From Natronorubrum texcoconense (lineage in GTDB: Archaea > Halobacteriota > Halobacteria > Halobacteriales > Natrialbaceae), in NCBI RefSeq assembly GCF_900100335.1, contig NZ_FNFE01000009.1:124001-188000 (forward strand): DNA of 64,000 nucleotides, in the 5' to 3' direction. Under the pieces are notes generated by a model. The model made no database searches and was not told where the DNA came from. It saw nothing but the letters and a program-made list of their open reading frames with translations. A program made the position numbers and the translations under genes. Shown here one piece after another: positions 17,079-26,558 of this stretch; the stretch's first letter is position 1, and every line of letters starts with the position of its first letter.

Positions 17079-19133
17079 TCAGTCGAACTTCTCGAGCAGC
17101 CGGTCGTAGAAGACGGGTTCGGGGTCGCCGGCCGACGGCTCTCCGCCGTTGGCCGCCACCGGTTCGCCGGCTTCGTTCGCCAGCTTCTCGACGATCAGCT
17201 CCGGCGTCGACCGCGCGAGGTGGTCTTTGACCGGGGACCGGTTCACCTCGAGTTCGCCGTCCACCAGTCCGACGGCCTCGATCCCGTCGATCGTCACCGC
17301 GAAATCGGCCATCTCGCGGATTTCGCCGGCCAGGTGGGAGACGAAGACGGCGGTCGCGCCGTTGTCGGAGAGCGCCTCCAGGATGCCCGCGATGATCTTC
17401 GCGGACGCGCCGGGTTCGGTGATACTCTCGAGTTCGTCGACCAGCACGAGCGAGCCCTCGCCGCCCGTTGCGAGGTCGGCGAACTCTCGCACCGTCGACT
17501 CGAACGCGCCCGCGTCGAGCGTCCCCTGGGTCTTCGCGTGGTAGTGGAGGTCGTCGAACCGCCGCAGCCGCACTCGTTCGGCGGGAACGGGCAGGCCCAT
17601 GTGGGCCAGCACGACGACGCTCGCGACCAGGTCCAGCGTCGACGTCTTCCCGCCGCTGTTGACGCCGGAGAGCAAGGCCACGCCAGACACCTCGTAGTCG
17701 ACGGGGTCGATGGCCTCGAGCGGCTCGTCGAGCAGCGGTGATCGGCCGCCCTCGATGGCGAAACCGACTGCGTCGTCGGAATCGCTGCGGGAAGCGTCTT
17801 CGGCAACGAACTCGGGCATCGTACACTCGAACTCGCGCGAGAATCGGGCGATCGCCAGCTCGACGTCCAGCTCGAGGGCGTCCCGAACCAGCTGTCGGGC
17901 ATCTTCGCGCTGGTCGGCGAGATCGGCCGCGAGGTCGCGCTTGAGTCGACCGGCGCGTCGTTCCTTCGCCGCCGTCAGCTCCTCGCGGAGTCTCGAGACG
18001 ACGGCCTCGTCGCGCTCGACCGGAAACGTCGGCTCGTCGCTGAACGCTCGGCGGGCGATCTCAGCCTCGCCTTGATCGAGATCGATCGCGTCGACGAGGT
18101 GGTCTCGAGCCGCCTCGACGGCTGCGGCGTACTCGTCCGCCAACTCTCGCGAAAGCAGGGAGTCGACGCCCGCGCCGCGCTCGACCAGCGAGAGGAGGTC
18201 CGCCCCCTCGATCGTCACGTCCTGTTCGCGGATTGCCTGTCTGAGGTGGTCGTTGGCCACGCTCTCGGCCGCGCTCGCCGCCGCGTCGAGATCGTCGACC
18301 GCCGTCGTCAGTCGGTCGAGTTCGTCGTCGCCCGCGACGGTGCCGTCCTCGTCGAGCCGCGAGAGGCCGTCCTCGAGTGCTTCGAGGTCACAGGCCGGCT
18401 CGAGGCCGGCTGCCTGATGAACCTCGACGGCGGCCTGCAGTCGGTCGCGATTGCGCGCGAAGAAGGCCAGCGGCCGCTCGGGGACGACCTCCGCGGGGTT
18501 CTCGAGCGCGTCCGGCCGAACCTGCACGTCGCCCTCGACGGTGACGCCGGCGAAGGACTCGTCGAGCGCGAACACCGTCGAGTAGCCTCGCGCGAGTTCG
18601 GCCAGCCCCTGTGCGTCCTCGACGACCTCGACGGAGAGCTCCGGGATCGCCTCTCGCGCTTCCGAGTAGCGCTCGGCGTCGGTGGTCGCCAGACAGCGCT
18701 CACGGACCCGGACGTCGCCGGGCTGTCGGAGCGGCTCCACGCCGTCGAGGGCCTCGAGCACGTCGTCGTCGAAGTCGCGCTCGACGGCGTCGCTCGCGAA
18801 CGCCTGTACCTCCTCGATACGGGATCGGCGGGGACTGGGGTAGATCGTCTCGAGTCGCTGGGCGGCGTAGTCGGTGACGGTTCGCGCCTGGAGCAACGCG
18901 AGGACGTTCCGGTAGACCTCGCGCGCGCGATCGGTCGCGAGGAAGCCGCCGGGATCGTCGTGTTCCTGCCGGATCGCGCCGCGCGCGATTCGCGCGGCCC
19001 GACCCTGGGTGATCCCCGGCGCGGTCGCGATCGTCGCGACGTCGCCGCTTCGCAGCGCGCGCTCGGGTTCCTCGAGCGCGTCGAGCGCCCGAGCCGTCTT
19101 TTCGCCCACGCCCGGGATCGACTCGAGGTCCAT
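17079..19133 (-). CDS. MutS2-like DNA-repair/recombination ATPase with N-terminal HhH
   Basis: 684 residues. The N-terminus is a helix-hairpin-helix (MDLESIPGVGEKTARALDALEE), then a second HhH-like APGITQGRAARIARGA. A long helical MutS core/lever region follows. The ATPase domain has Walker A SGVNSGGKTSTLD (about residue 480), Walker B GSLVLVDELESITEPGASAK and FVSHLAGEI. It lacks the mismatch-binding domain of MutS1 and has no C-terminal Smr domain visible. MutS2-type proteins act on recombination intermediates or stalled ribosomes in bacteria; the haloarchaeal role is unknown. Confidence 0.9.
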   Translation of the reverse strand: MDLESIPGVGEKTARALDALEEPERALRSGDVATIATAPGITQGRAARIARGAIRQEHDDPGGFLATDRAREVYRNVLALLQARTVTDYAAQRLETIYPSPRRSRIEEVQAFASDAVERDFDDDVLEALDGVEPLRQPGDVRVRERCLATTDAERYSEAREAIPELSVEVVEDAQGLAELARGYSTVFALDESFAGVTVEGDVQVRPDALENPAEVVPERPLAFFARNRDRLQAAVEVHQAAGLEPACDLEALEDGLSRLDEDGTVAGDDELDRLTTAVDDLDAAASAAESVANDHLRQAIREQDVTIEGADLLSLVERGAGVDSLLSRELADEYAAAVEAARDHLVDAIDLDQGEAEIARRAFSDEPTFPVERDEAVVSRLREELTAAKERRAGRLKRDLAADLADQREDARQLVRDALELDVELAIARFSREFECTMPEFVAEDASRSDSDDAVGFAIEGGRSPLLDEPLEAIDPVDYEVSGVALLSGVNSGGKTSTLDLVASVVVLAHMGLPVPAERVRLRRFDDLHYHAKTQGTLDAGAFESTVREFADLATGGEGSLVLVDELESITEPGASAKIIAGILEALSDNGATAVFVSHLAGEIREMADFAVTIDGIEAVGLVDGELEVNRSPVKDHLARSTPELIVEKLANEAGEPVAANGGEPSAGDPEPVFYDRLLEKFD

Positions 19134-19442
19134 AGCTTCGTGAGCAGCGTATCAAACCGGAGCGAGAAAAAGTTCCCGCCCGGTGGTCGAGACTCGGCAG
19201 AGTCGCGTGGCGCACCATACCTGGCACTCGACGTCGTCTGTGGGAGTTGCTACCAGGAGGAACAACCGAAACGATTTCTCGTGGCCGCTACAGCGGCTGA
19301 TGGTGTCGTTGCACTTTTATACGGCCGGGTGGCGACCGACTACGTATGCAGACGAACCGGCGACCCGATCGAACAGGCTCGGATCGGTGGCGACCAGCGG
19401 AGTCGCTGCGGAACGCGAGTCCGGGACGCTACGAGTGAACCT

Positions 19443-20402
19443 ATGGAATACGACCGAACCGATCTCTCCCTCGACCGCCTCGAACTGCTCCGGATCTACG
19501 GCTACGGGCTCTGTATGGGTGCGGCGGACGCACTCCCCGGTGTCTCCGGCGGCACCGTCGCGCTCCTCCTCGGGTTCTACGGACGACTGATCGCCGCCGT
19601 CACCGCACTCACGCCTCGTCGAGCCGCCGCCGTCCTCAGGGGATACCGGTCCGACCGACGGCCTCGAGCGCGGGAGGCCCTCGTCGAGATGGATCTCCAG
19701 TTCCTGATCCCGCTGGGTATCGGGATGGTTACTTCGGTCGTGCTCATCGCCGGGACCGTCTCGTCACTCGCGGACTCCCATCCGGTCGCCCTCTTCGGCT
19801 TTTTCACCGGGCTGATCGCTGCCTCGGCGATCGCCCTCGGCCGGAGCCTCGAGTGGTCGTCGTCGAAACACGTCGGCGTCGCGATCGCGGGCGTGACGCT
19901 CGCCTTGCTGGTCGCCGCCGACGTCGTCCAGTTGCCCGGCGGGGGCCGCGCCGTGATCTTCGTCGCCGGCGCGATCGCGATTAGCGCGATGATCCTGCCA
20001 GGGATCTCCGGCTCGCTGATCCTGATCCTGCTCGGGCAGTACGTCTTCCTCTCCTCGGAACTGAGCGCGTTCGTTCGCGCGCTCGGTGAGCTCGTCACCG
20101 GGGGGTCGATCGGGGCCGCCGTCGGTCCGGGGACGACCGTCGCACTGTTCGTCGCCGGTGGCCTCGTCGGCCTCGTGACGATCGCTCGCGTCGTCCGCGC
20201 GGCGCTGGCCCGTCAGCGCGAACTGACGCTCGTCTTCCTGGTGAGTCTCATCGCCGGCTCGGTGCCGGCTCCGTTACACAACATCGGCGAGACGCACGCC
20301 TGGACGACGGAGACGATCGCGCTGACCTTCGGCTGGGCGGCTCTCGGTGCGATCGCACTGTTCGCACTCGAGTACCTCGTCGGCGGCTTCGATCCGGAGT
20401 GA
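19443..20402 (+). CDS. DUF368 family polyprenyl-phosphate transporter (PopT-like)
   Basis: 319 residues, about eight to nine membrane segments. Typical DUF368 motifs are present twice: GAADALPGVSGGTVALLLGFYGRLI near the N-terminus and AISAMILPGISGSLILILLGQY in the second half, an inverted-repeat-like arrangement. Bacterial DUF368 proteins (PopT) were shown to recycle undecaprenyl phosphate across the membrane. A haloarchaeal copy might handle dolichol phosphate for S-layer glycosylation; that is inference. The frame extends far upstream antisense to the MutS-like gene; ATG 19443 fits the family. Confidence 0.9.
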   Translation: MEYDRTDLSLDRLELLRIYGYGLCMGAADALPGVSGGTVALLLGFYGRLIAAVTALTPRRAAAVLRGYRSDRRPRAREALVEMDLQFLIPLGIGMVTSVVLIAGTVSSLADSHPVALFGFFTGLIAASAIALGRSLEWSSSKHVGVAIAGVTLALLVAADVVQLPGGGRAVIFVAGAIAISAMILPGISGSLILILLGQYVFLSSELSAFVRALGELVTGGSIGAAVGPGTTVALFVAGGLVGLVTIARVVRAALARQRELTLVFLVSLIAGSVPAPLHNIGETHAWTTETIALTFGWAALGAIALFALEYLVGGFDPE

Positions 20403-20481
20403 TCGGGCGACTGAACTCACCGATCGACACGCTTGCGCGCTCCGGGGCGCTCGTTATCCAGTCGGATCCCCAAGGACAGGT

Positions 20482-20703
20482 ATGGTACTCAAGAAACTCC
20501 TCGGCTCGACAGCGACGCGGTCACTGACGGTCGTCTCGGTGCTTTCGGAGGCGAAGAAGGCGTTCAGCGATGGTCGGCGAACTCGCGCGCTCTTGTTGCT
20601 CGGCGTCGCCGTCCTCGCCTGGAAGTGGATGGTCGTCGGCCTGGCCGCACAGGGTCTCCTCAAACTGCTTCGCAGCGGGCACTCGGGCTCGAGTCCGACG
20701 TAG
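20482..20703 (+). CDS. Small hypothetical protein with one membrane segment
   Basis: 73 residues, MVLKKLLGSTATRSLTVVSV... with one hydrophobic helix (RALLLLGVAVLAWKWMVVGLAAQGLLKLL). Codon use matches neighbours, and haloarchaeal proteins of this size and shape are common. No family recognised. Seventy-nine bases after the DUF368 gene, same strand, so possibly co-transcribed. Confidence 0.6.
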   Translation: MVLKKLLGSTATRSLTVVSVLSEAKKAFSDGRRTRALLLLGVAVLAWKWMVVGLAAQGLLKLLRSGHSGSSPT

Positions 20704-20950
20704 CCGGTCGGGTGGCTGGTGTGAGCGACTGACCAATCCAGCGGACGAGAGCGATCGCGCGCCGGGCTTTGTCCGGCAGGATCGATCCGTAATCGGTGTA
20801 CCGAACGTCTATTATTCATCCGTCTCCGGCGATGCTGCCCCCGTCTCGCTCCGGTAATATCCCCTGTCTCGCCCGTAATCCGTTCCTGACGTGACAGCTC
20901 CGTGGGAAACGGTCCTCCGAACATAAACCCACGCAGTGCTACTCTCGGTC

Positions 20951-21283
20951 ATGGTGAACGTAGGTACCGTGTTCAAGTTACTCGAGGACAAGCGCCGACG
21001 GTACGCGCTGTACTACCTCGATCAGCGAGACGGGCCGGTGGCCATCAGGGAACTCGTCGAGCGGATCGACGAGTGGGAGGACGATCCAACGCGGCCGGAT
21101 CGGTCGGCGGACGCGTTCGAAAACATCGCTCTCGAGCTGACGCACACGCACCTTCCGCGGGCCGCCGAGGTCGAATTCATCCAGTACGATCGAGAGCAGG
21201 GGACCGTCCAGATTCAGGGTGCACCCCCGAAGTTCGACACGTTCGTGAACATCGCGCGGCTCATCGAGGAACCGGAGGAGTGA
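20951..21283 (+). CDS. DUF7344-like winged-helix protein
   Basis: 110 residues. Pattern: VFKLLEDKRRRYALYYLDQRDGPVAIRELVERIDEWE (helix, recognition-type wHTH), then ENIALELTHTHLPRAAEVEFIQYDREQGTVQI. This L.h.HLP.L...G.v.yd...G.V pattern is shared by many haloarchaeal small transcription regulators (DUF7344 type). Probably binds DNA; targets unknown. An in-frame ATG at 20936 is also possible. Confidence 0.85.
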   Translation: MVNVGTVFKLLEDKRRRYALYYLDQRDGPVAIRELVERIDEWEDDPTRPDRSADAFENIALELTHTHLPRAAEVEFIQYDREQGTVQIQGAPPKFDTFVNIARLIEEPEE

Positions 21284-21407
21284 CCCGGTTCTGAAACGCG
21301 TCCAGTCTCGAACGTCCAACTCGAAGGCCCGGTTCTCGCCTCGAACGGGTCCCCGGATACACCGATCGACCGACACTGCTATTTTCGACTCGACCCAACG
21401 CCCACCA

Positions 21408-22082
21408 ATGGAATCGCCGACGATCGTCGTCGTTCGAAGCGAGGTCGACCCCGACGCCGAGTACCACTGCGACGCGCTCGCGGGATTCGTCTCGAGCGCT
21501 GCCCCCAGCACCCGAGAGATCGATTACCCTGCTGGCGAGCGTCCGGACCTCGAGCGCGCGGACGGCGTCGTCCTCACGGGGAGTACGGCCGGGGTCTACG
21601 AGGTCGACGAACGGCCGTGGATCGCCGACCAGCAGCGGCTCGTCCGCGAACTGATCGACCGCGAGATTCCGACGCTCGGGGTCTGTTTCGGCCACCAGAT
21701 CGCCAACGCGGCGCTCGGCGGGACCGTCGAACACGTCGGAACGACCGCGCGGCCGGTCGACGCCGACCTCGCCGACGACCCGCTCTTCGACGACGTCTCG
21801 TCCGTCGTCCCCGTCACGCACGGCGACGTCGTTACCGAGGTCGGTGACGAGATGGAGGTCATTGCTTCGGCCGACTACTACCACGCGTTCGCGACGCGCC
21901 ACCGGACGGCCCCGCTGTGGACCGTCCAGTTCCACCCCGAGTTCACCGCTGACCTGCGCGACCGACTCGCGGCCGATTTCGACTGGAAGGAGGACGACCA
22001 CGGTTTCGAGGACGTGAACGCGACTCGTGTCATCGAGAACTTCGCGTCGATGGTCGCGGACTCGAGCGACTCAGACGAGTAA
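21408..22082 (+). CDS. Type 1 glutamine amidotransferase (GMP-synthase-like)
   Basis: 224 residues. Class I GATase fold with the nucleophile Cys in LGVCFGHQIAN, the oxyanion region LTGSTAGVYEVDE, and the catalytic His/Glu in WTVQFHPEF. It stands alone without a synthetase domain or partner gene, so the acceptor substrate is unknown. A TATA-like CTATTTTCG lies ~26 nt before the ATG, suggesting a leaderless message. Confidence 0.9.
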   Translation: MESPTIVVVRSEVDPDAEYHCDALAGFVSSAAPSTREIDYPAGERPDLERADGVVLTGSTAGVYEVDERPWIADQQRLVRELIDREIPTLGVCFGHQIANAALGGTVEHVGTTARPVDADLADDPLFDDVSSVVPVTHGDVVTEVGDEMEVIASADYYHAFATRHRTAPLWTVQFHPEFTADLRDRLAADFDWKEDDHGFEDVNATRVIENFASMVADSSDSDE

Positions 22083-22114
22083 TCACGCGTCGATCGTCGA
22101 AGACTCGAGCGTCG

Positions 22115-23638
22115 CTACGAGCCCGATTCTTCACCCGCGAGCGCCGACTCGAGCGTTGCCGCCGCGTCGAGAACCGTCGCGTCGTCGAACCGCGAGCCGA
22201 CGAACATCAGCCCGACGGGAAGCCCGTCGACCTCGCCGACGGGAACGCTGATCGCGGGATGGCCGGTCCGGTTGAACGCGGTCGTGTTGGCGGGAACTTT
22301 CTCCGCTCGCAGCCGATCGTACTGATCCAACTCGGGCTCGTGTTCGGGCGCGGTCCGCAGCGTCGTCGGCATCGCCAGCAAGTCGCGGTCCTCCAGGAGC
22401 GCGTCGTAGCGCTCGGTGAGTTCGACGACGAGGTTCATCCCGTCGGCGTAGTACCGCGAGTGGTACGTCTCGTTCGCGTAGGCGCCGACGAGCAGGGAGA
22501 GTTTGAGCGGGGCCGGGAAGTCGTCGGCCTGTACCCGCCGCGCCGAGCCGAAGAACTCGATCCAGGAGGTGTTGTACCAGCCCTTCCAGCCGTGGCCGAG
22601 CCCCTCCCCGATCATCGCGTCGAGCAGGCCCTCCGCCGTACAGACGGTGTGGATGTCTTCGGCGTCGCGGTGCATCGGTTCGGAGACGTCCTCGAGGCTC
22701 GCGCCCCGCTCCTCGAGCGTCTCGAGGGCGCCGTGGACTCGCTCGAGGACGCCCTCGTCCGCGTCGGGATGGTCGAACCCCTCCCGGAGCAGCCCGATCG
22801 AGAGGTCGGTCGCGTCGCCGTCGAGCTTCTCGTGGTAGGGCTCGACCGGGACGGGGCTCGCGGCTCGCAGGTCGCGTTCGTTGCTGCCCGCGATCACCGA
22901 GAGCATTCGCGCGGCGGTCTCGACGTCCGACGCCATCGGCCCGGGATGATCGATCGCGTGTGCGAGTCCGATACAGCCCGTGTAGGGAACCAGTCCGTAG
23001 GTCGGCTTGTGACCCACCACACCACAGAGTGCGGCCGGAATCCGGACGCTCCCGCCCTGATCCGAACCGATCGCGGCGTCAGCCTCGCCCGTCGCGACGA
23101 CGACGGCGCTCCCGCCGCTCGAGCCCCCCGCGAGGTGGTCGTCGTCGTGGGGGTTCGTGATCGTCCCGAAGGCGCTGTGGCCCGTCGTCGTCATGGCGAA
23201 GTCGTCCATGTTCGCCTTGCCGGTGATGTCCGCGCCGGCCTCCAGTAGCCGGGTAACGATGGTCGCGTCGACGTCTGGGACGTAGCCCTCGACGACCTGC
23301 GAGCCGCAGGTCAGCTCGACGCCGGCGACGCAGACGTTGTCCTTGACAGCGATCTCCATCCCGTCCAGTTCGCCGCCGTCGTCGCCGGCCACGTAACAGC
23401 GGCTCACCCACGCGTTGTGTGGATTATCTTCGTCGGGAACGCGAACGCCGGCACTGCGCTCGCGGCGTTCGCTTCCGCCGAGACGCGAGACGGGGTCGTA
23501 CGAGCGAACCGTCTCGTAGGCTTCGGCTCGTTGCTCGGCCATCTCGGCGAAGAACTCGAGTTCCTCGTCGGTGAGATCGAGAAACAGCGAGTCACCGAGC
23601 GCGCGGAGGTCGTCTTCCGTCGGCGGTCGAATCGGCAT
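22115..23638 (-). CDS. Amidase (amidase-signature family)
   Basis: 507 residues, cytosolic. Ser-cisSer-Lys triad visible: Lys in GMEIAVKDNVCVAGV, cis-Ser region GGSSGGSAVVVATGEADAAIGSDQGGSVRIPA (nucleophilic Ser in the last motif). Resembles AtzF/GatA-like amidases. The context has no tRNA-amidotransferase partner, so a catabolic amide or nitrile-derived substrate is likelier than GatA. An N-terminal extension up to 23803 is open but basic; ATG 23638 (MPIRPPTEDD) is preferred. Confidence 0.92.
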   Translation of the reverse strand: MPIRPPTEDDLRALGDSLFLDLTDEELEFFAEMAEQRAEAYETVRSYDPVSRLGGSERRERSAGVRVPDEDNPHNAWVSRCYVAGDDGGELDGMEIAVKDNVCVAGVELTCGSQVVEGYVPDVDATIVTRLLEAGADITGKANMDDFAMTTTGHSAFGTITNPHDDDHLAGGSSGGSAVVVATGEADAAIGSDQGGSVRIPAALCGVVGHKPTYGLVPYTGCIGLAHAIDHPGPMASDVETAARMLSVIAGSNERDLRAASPVPVEPYHEKLDGDATDLSIGLLREGFDHPDADEGVLERVHGALETLEERGASLEDVSEPMHRDAEDIHTVCTAEGLLDAMIGEGLGHGWKGWYNTSWIEFFGSARRVQADDFPAPLKLSLLVGAYANETYHSRYYADGMNLVVELTERYDALLEDRDLLAMPTTLRTAPEHEPELDQYDRLRAEKVPANTTAFNRTGHPAISVPVGEVDGLPVGLMFVGSRFDDATVLDAAATLESALAGEESGS

Positions 23639-23836
23639 ACTGTGGCCGACACCGCGGGTGCTAAAGGGCGTAATCCTCCGCTCGGAGACTGTCGAACGCT
23701 CGTGAAAATCGATCAGCGCCGCTGGATCGAATCCGGGGTGGTAGCCACCAGTCTCATACGGTTTGCTGTACCGATTTTCCGGTTGGACCGTCGGACGGGT
23801 CACGGCCCCACCGGAACTGACGTACAGCAGACAGTA

Positions 23837-25165
23837 TCAGTCGTCGCTCGTCGCGTTCGCGGCGCTCGAGGTCGCGGCCGGGTTCTCGGAGACGAACCAG
23901 CCGTCTTCGGTCGCGTTCTCGGCGATTTCCGGCTGGAACACCCAGGCGGTCAGCGCCAGAATCGGGATCATGGTGAGCGCGACGACGGCGTACCCCATAT
24001 GCAGGTTCGGGAGGAACGGCGCGGCGAACAGCAGCGGGTAGACCGAGCCGCCGACGGTCCCGATACCGCCGACGATGCCGGCGACGGAGCCCGAGTTGTT
24101 CGGGAACATCGCGGGCACCTGCGCGAAGATCGCTCCCTCGGAGAACGCACAGCCGACGCCGACGAGGAAGCCCGCGGCCACGGCGATGTAGATGTTGCCG
24201 GTCAGCCCGGCGGCGGTCATCCCGAACAGCGCGAGGACGACGAAGGCCATCGTCGCGAACGTCCACTGTTCGCGGTAGCGGCCCTCGAACCAGGGGAGGA
24301 TGTCTTTCTCGTTTCGGGCCATCACGTCGCTGATGTAGCCACCGAGCGGGCGAAGCAATCCGGCCGCGATCGAGAACGTCGCCGCGAACGTCGCCGCGAT
24401 GACGAGGTCGCCCTGTCCGAAGCCTTCGCGGTAGTAGGTGCCCAGCCAGCCGTTCATCGCGACCTCGAGACCGAAGGTCATGATGTACGCCGCCGAGAGC
24501 ACGACCGCGCCGTGGCGAGTGGCGATGTAGATCCACTGCTGGAGGCTGACGCCTTGCTTGGCCGCCTGGCGTCGCTCCTCGGTCTTCGCGGCGTCACCGA
24601 CCACGAAGTAGATGATTCCGAGCACGATGGCGATGACGCCGGTGTAGAAGAACGCGGCGCGCCAGTTCGACGCGAACAGCGCGTCGGAGTAGCCGTCGCC
24701 GAAGATCCGCGGGAGCGTGAAGTACGCGCCGAGGCCCGCACCGGCGTTCCCGACGCCGGCGAAGATCCCCTCCGCGAGGCCGAGGTTCTCCTCTTCGAAC
24801 CACTGGGCGACGTGCTGGATGCCGATGACGAAGGTGATCCCCGCCAGCGAGGCGATCACGCGCGAGATGGTGAAGATCTCGTAGTTCGGCGCGAACGCGC
24901 TGATGATCGAGAAGATCCCGACGATCACCAGCGTGATGCCGGCGGTAACCGGCGCGCCGAACTTGTCCGTGAGCGGACCGATGACGATCCGGCCGAGCGG
25001 GACGGCGATGACGGCCGCACTCGAGACGAGTCCCAGTTGGGCCACCGAGAGTCCGTACTCGTCGGCGATCTCGCCCGTGAACGGGGCGAACGAGAACCAG
25101 ATCACGAACCCGAGGTTGAACATCGCCGTCGCGAGCAGCAGGTTGATCCACTTGCGGTCGATCAT
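23837..25165 (-). CDS. NarK-type nitrate/nitrite MFS transporter
   Basis: 442 residues, twelve membrane segments of the major facilitator superfamily. Motif A-like [16 protein letters not shown] after TM2 and the nitrate-signature-like [19 protein letters not shown] point to the NarK/NRT2 nitrate porter family. The second-half signature is [19 protein letters not shown]. No nitrate reductase or nitrite reductase is nearby, so substrate assignment rests on sequence only. A ~400 bp gap lies upstream. Confidence 0.88.
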   Translation of the reverse strand: MIDRKWINLLLATAMFNLGFVIWFSFAPFTGEIADEYGLSVAQLGLVSSAAVIAVPLGRIVIGPLTDKFGAPVTAGITLVIVGIFSIISAFAPNYEIFTISRVIASLAGITFVIGIQHVAQWFEEENLGLAEGIFAGVGNAGAGLGAYFTLPRIFGDGYSDALFASNWRAAFFYTGVIAIVLGIIYFVVGDAAKTEERRQAAKQGVSLQQWIYIATRHGAVVLSAAYIMTFGLEVAMNGWLGTYYREGFGQGDLVIAATFAATFSIAAGLLRPLGGYISDVMARNEKDILPWFEGRYREQWTFATMAFVVLALFGMTAAGLTGNIYIAVAAGFLVGVGCAFSEGAIFAQVPAMFPNNSGSVAGIVGGIGTVGGSVYPLLFAAPFLPNLHMGYAVVALTMIPILALTAWVFQPEIAENATEDGWFVSENPAATSSAANATSDD

Positions 25166-25579
25166 ACGTCTCCCTCGCGTTCTGTTCCGTCACTCGAGCG
25201 AGCGAGCGACCGACCGGGCGCGCCGGTGGTCGCCGTCTCTCGCGTTGGGACGACGGCCCGCTCGCCGTCTCCGGATCGTTTACCCGTCCAGACACTCTCC
25301 AGAGGAGGTCCGCAAACGTCTTTTCTCTCCTTGATTTTGTGACCGATTGACCTCATATTACGACCAACTCTGGATGCTCGAATCCATATAAACGTATTTC
25401 TTAGTCGGACCTAACAATAATACGCAGTGGGCATTACATTAGACCCTTCTGCTGACCCTTAAGGACGTGACAGATGTCGCTATTGCCGGGAGAAACAACC
25501 GAATTTTTTCTACGTGCGCAGAAAATTAGACATTCGACACTCGAGGGGTGGCGAACGAGAAAACACGATCGTCGGCACG
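25166..25579. other. Noncoding gap between narK-like gene and MC1 gene
   Basis: No convincing gene. The 25360-25430 part is AT-rich and contains CATATAAACGTATTTCTTAG, a possible promoter for a long-leader transcript into the narK-like gene. Short frames here overlap the MC1 gene or lack family features. Confidence 0.4.
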
Positions 25580-25903
25580 TCACTCCTCGAGGTGTTCGAT
25601 CCCTTCCTTCGAGACGTTCGCTTCCGTGATCTCGTTGGGCATCCAGTCGGGCTTGTCGTCGGGGGCCGTCTCCTCCCACGCCCAGCCTTCGTAGATGTGT
25701 ACTTTGCTCGTCCCTTTCTCTCGTAGTCTGAGCTCTACACGTTCCGCGTCGTCTTCACTCGAGCCGGGCTCGAGTCGTCGGGCCGCCTTGAGGGCCGCCT
25801 GACGGGGAGTGTTCCCCGAGAAGACGCTCGACTCGTCGCCGCCCGACTCGCGCAGTGCAAAGTTTCGTTTACCGTCTTCACGTACCATGGTTTTCGACTC
25901 CAT
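25580..25903 (-). CDS. Non-histone chromosomal protein MC1
   Basis: 107 residues. Matches the MC1 family along its length: KRNFALRESGGDESSVFSGNTPRQAALKAARR, then LRLREKGTSKVHIYEGWAWEE, then KPDWMPNEITEANVSKEGIEHLE. MC1 is a small monomeric archaeal protein that bends DNA and compacts the chromosome. A TTTATG box (25931-25936) is about 30 nt before ATG 25903, favouring this start; ATG 25888 (MVREDGKRN) is the alternative. Haloarchaeal MC1s are more acidic than methanogen ones, as here. Confidence 0.95.
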   Translation of the reverse strand: MESKTMVREDGKRNFALRESGGDESSVFSGNTPRQAALKAARRLEPGSSEDDAERVELRLREKGTSKVHIYEGWAWEETAPDDKPDWMPNEITEANVSKEGIEHLEE

Positions 25904-26129
25904 GCTACTTCAGCACACGATCCGACATAAAGATATCCCCGAAAACCGACCGACTGCGCCGGTATCTTTAAGTGTATGGCCTACGCCATTTTCCCGCAAT
26001 ATCTGCAGCCGTCGTCACAGCAGCGGCGGCGGCCCGAATTCGCCCATCCCATGCGTGACACGGTCACTCGTCGAGGCGTCGAAAACACTTAAGTATATCC
26101 TACGGCGAAGTTCGTCATAGAATCCCGCG

Positions 26130-26327
26130 ATGGTACGGAAAAAGAAGCTGAGTCCAAGCGGCGCGAAAGACGAAGACGGCAACTATCACAACGTCCACCT
26201 CAATCTCCACGAGGACGAACTCGAGGTCGCGGGCATGGATATCGGTGATGAAGTCTTCGTTCGAGTTCGTGACGGGAAGATCATCATCCAGAAAGCGGAC
26301 GAAGAGGACGTCGAACACGAATTCTAA
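26130..26327 (+). CDS. Small AbrB-like / SpoVT-type protein
   Basis: 65 residues: MVRKKKLSPSGAKDEDGNYHNVHLNLHEDELEVAGMDIGDEVFVRVRDGKIIIQKADEE. The second half (AGMDIGDEVFVRVRDGKIIIQ) has the swapped-hairpin AbrB shape, and the N-terminus is basic. Probably a DNA-binding dimer. A TATA-like TTAAGTATAT at 26089-26098 gives a short leader. A nested hairpin begins 6 bases after its stop codon. Confidence 0.75.
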   Translation: MVRKKKLSPSGAKDEDGNYHNVHLNLHEDELEVAGMDIGDEVFVRVRDGKIIIQKADEEDVEHEF

Positions 26328-26332
26328 CAACC

Positions 26333-26408
26333 GAGCTTTTACTCTGCAGTCTGTTGCGCTGGCGGCAGCGTAGCTGCCACACAGCGCAATGTCCTTCGGT
26401 AAAAGCTC
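26333..26408 (+). other. Nested long hairpin after the AbrB-like gene (terminator or structured element)
   Basis: Three nested perfect stems: GAGCTTTTAC/GTAAAAGCTC (26333-26342 with 26399-26408), TTGCGCTG/CAGCGCAA (26354-26361 with 26382-26389) and GGCAGC-GTA-GCTGCC (26364-26378). It starts 6 nt after the stop. It may terminate or stabilise the mRNA, or be a small mobile palindromic repeat. Confidence 0.6.
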
Positions 26409-26558
26409 GATCAAAAGCACTCCTCCTTCCGTTCCGTGACGCTTCGCTTACTCCACATCAGTCGTCGGCCCGCTCGCTCACTTCGTTCGCTCGCGGTACA
26501 TTACGTCGGATTACCGCCGTGGATCGCCTCTGAAGTTGAGACGAAAACCCGACCTCGA

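Noticed and set aside
18072-19442. Long upstream extension of the DUF368 gene
   Set aside because: It is antisense to the MutS-like gene; the DUF368 start at ATG 19443 fits the family length.
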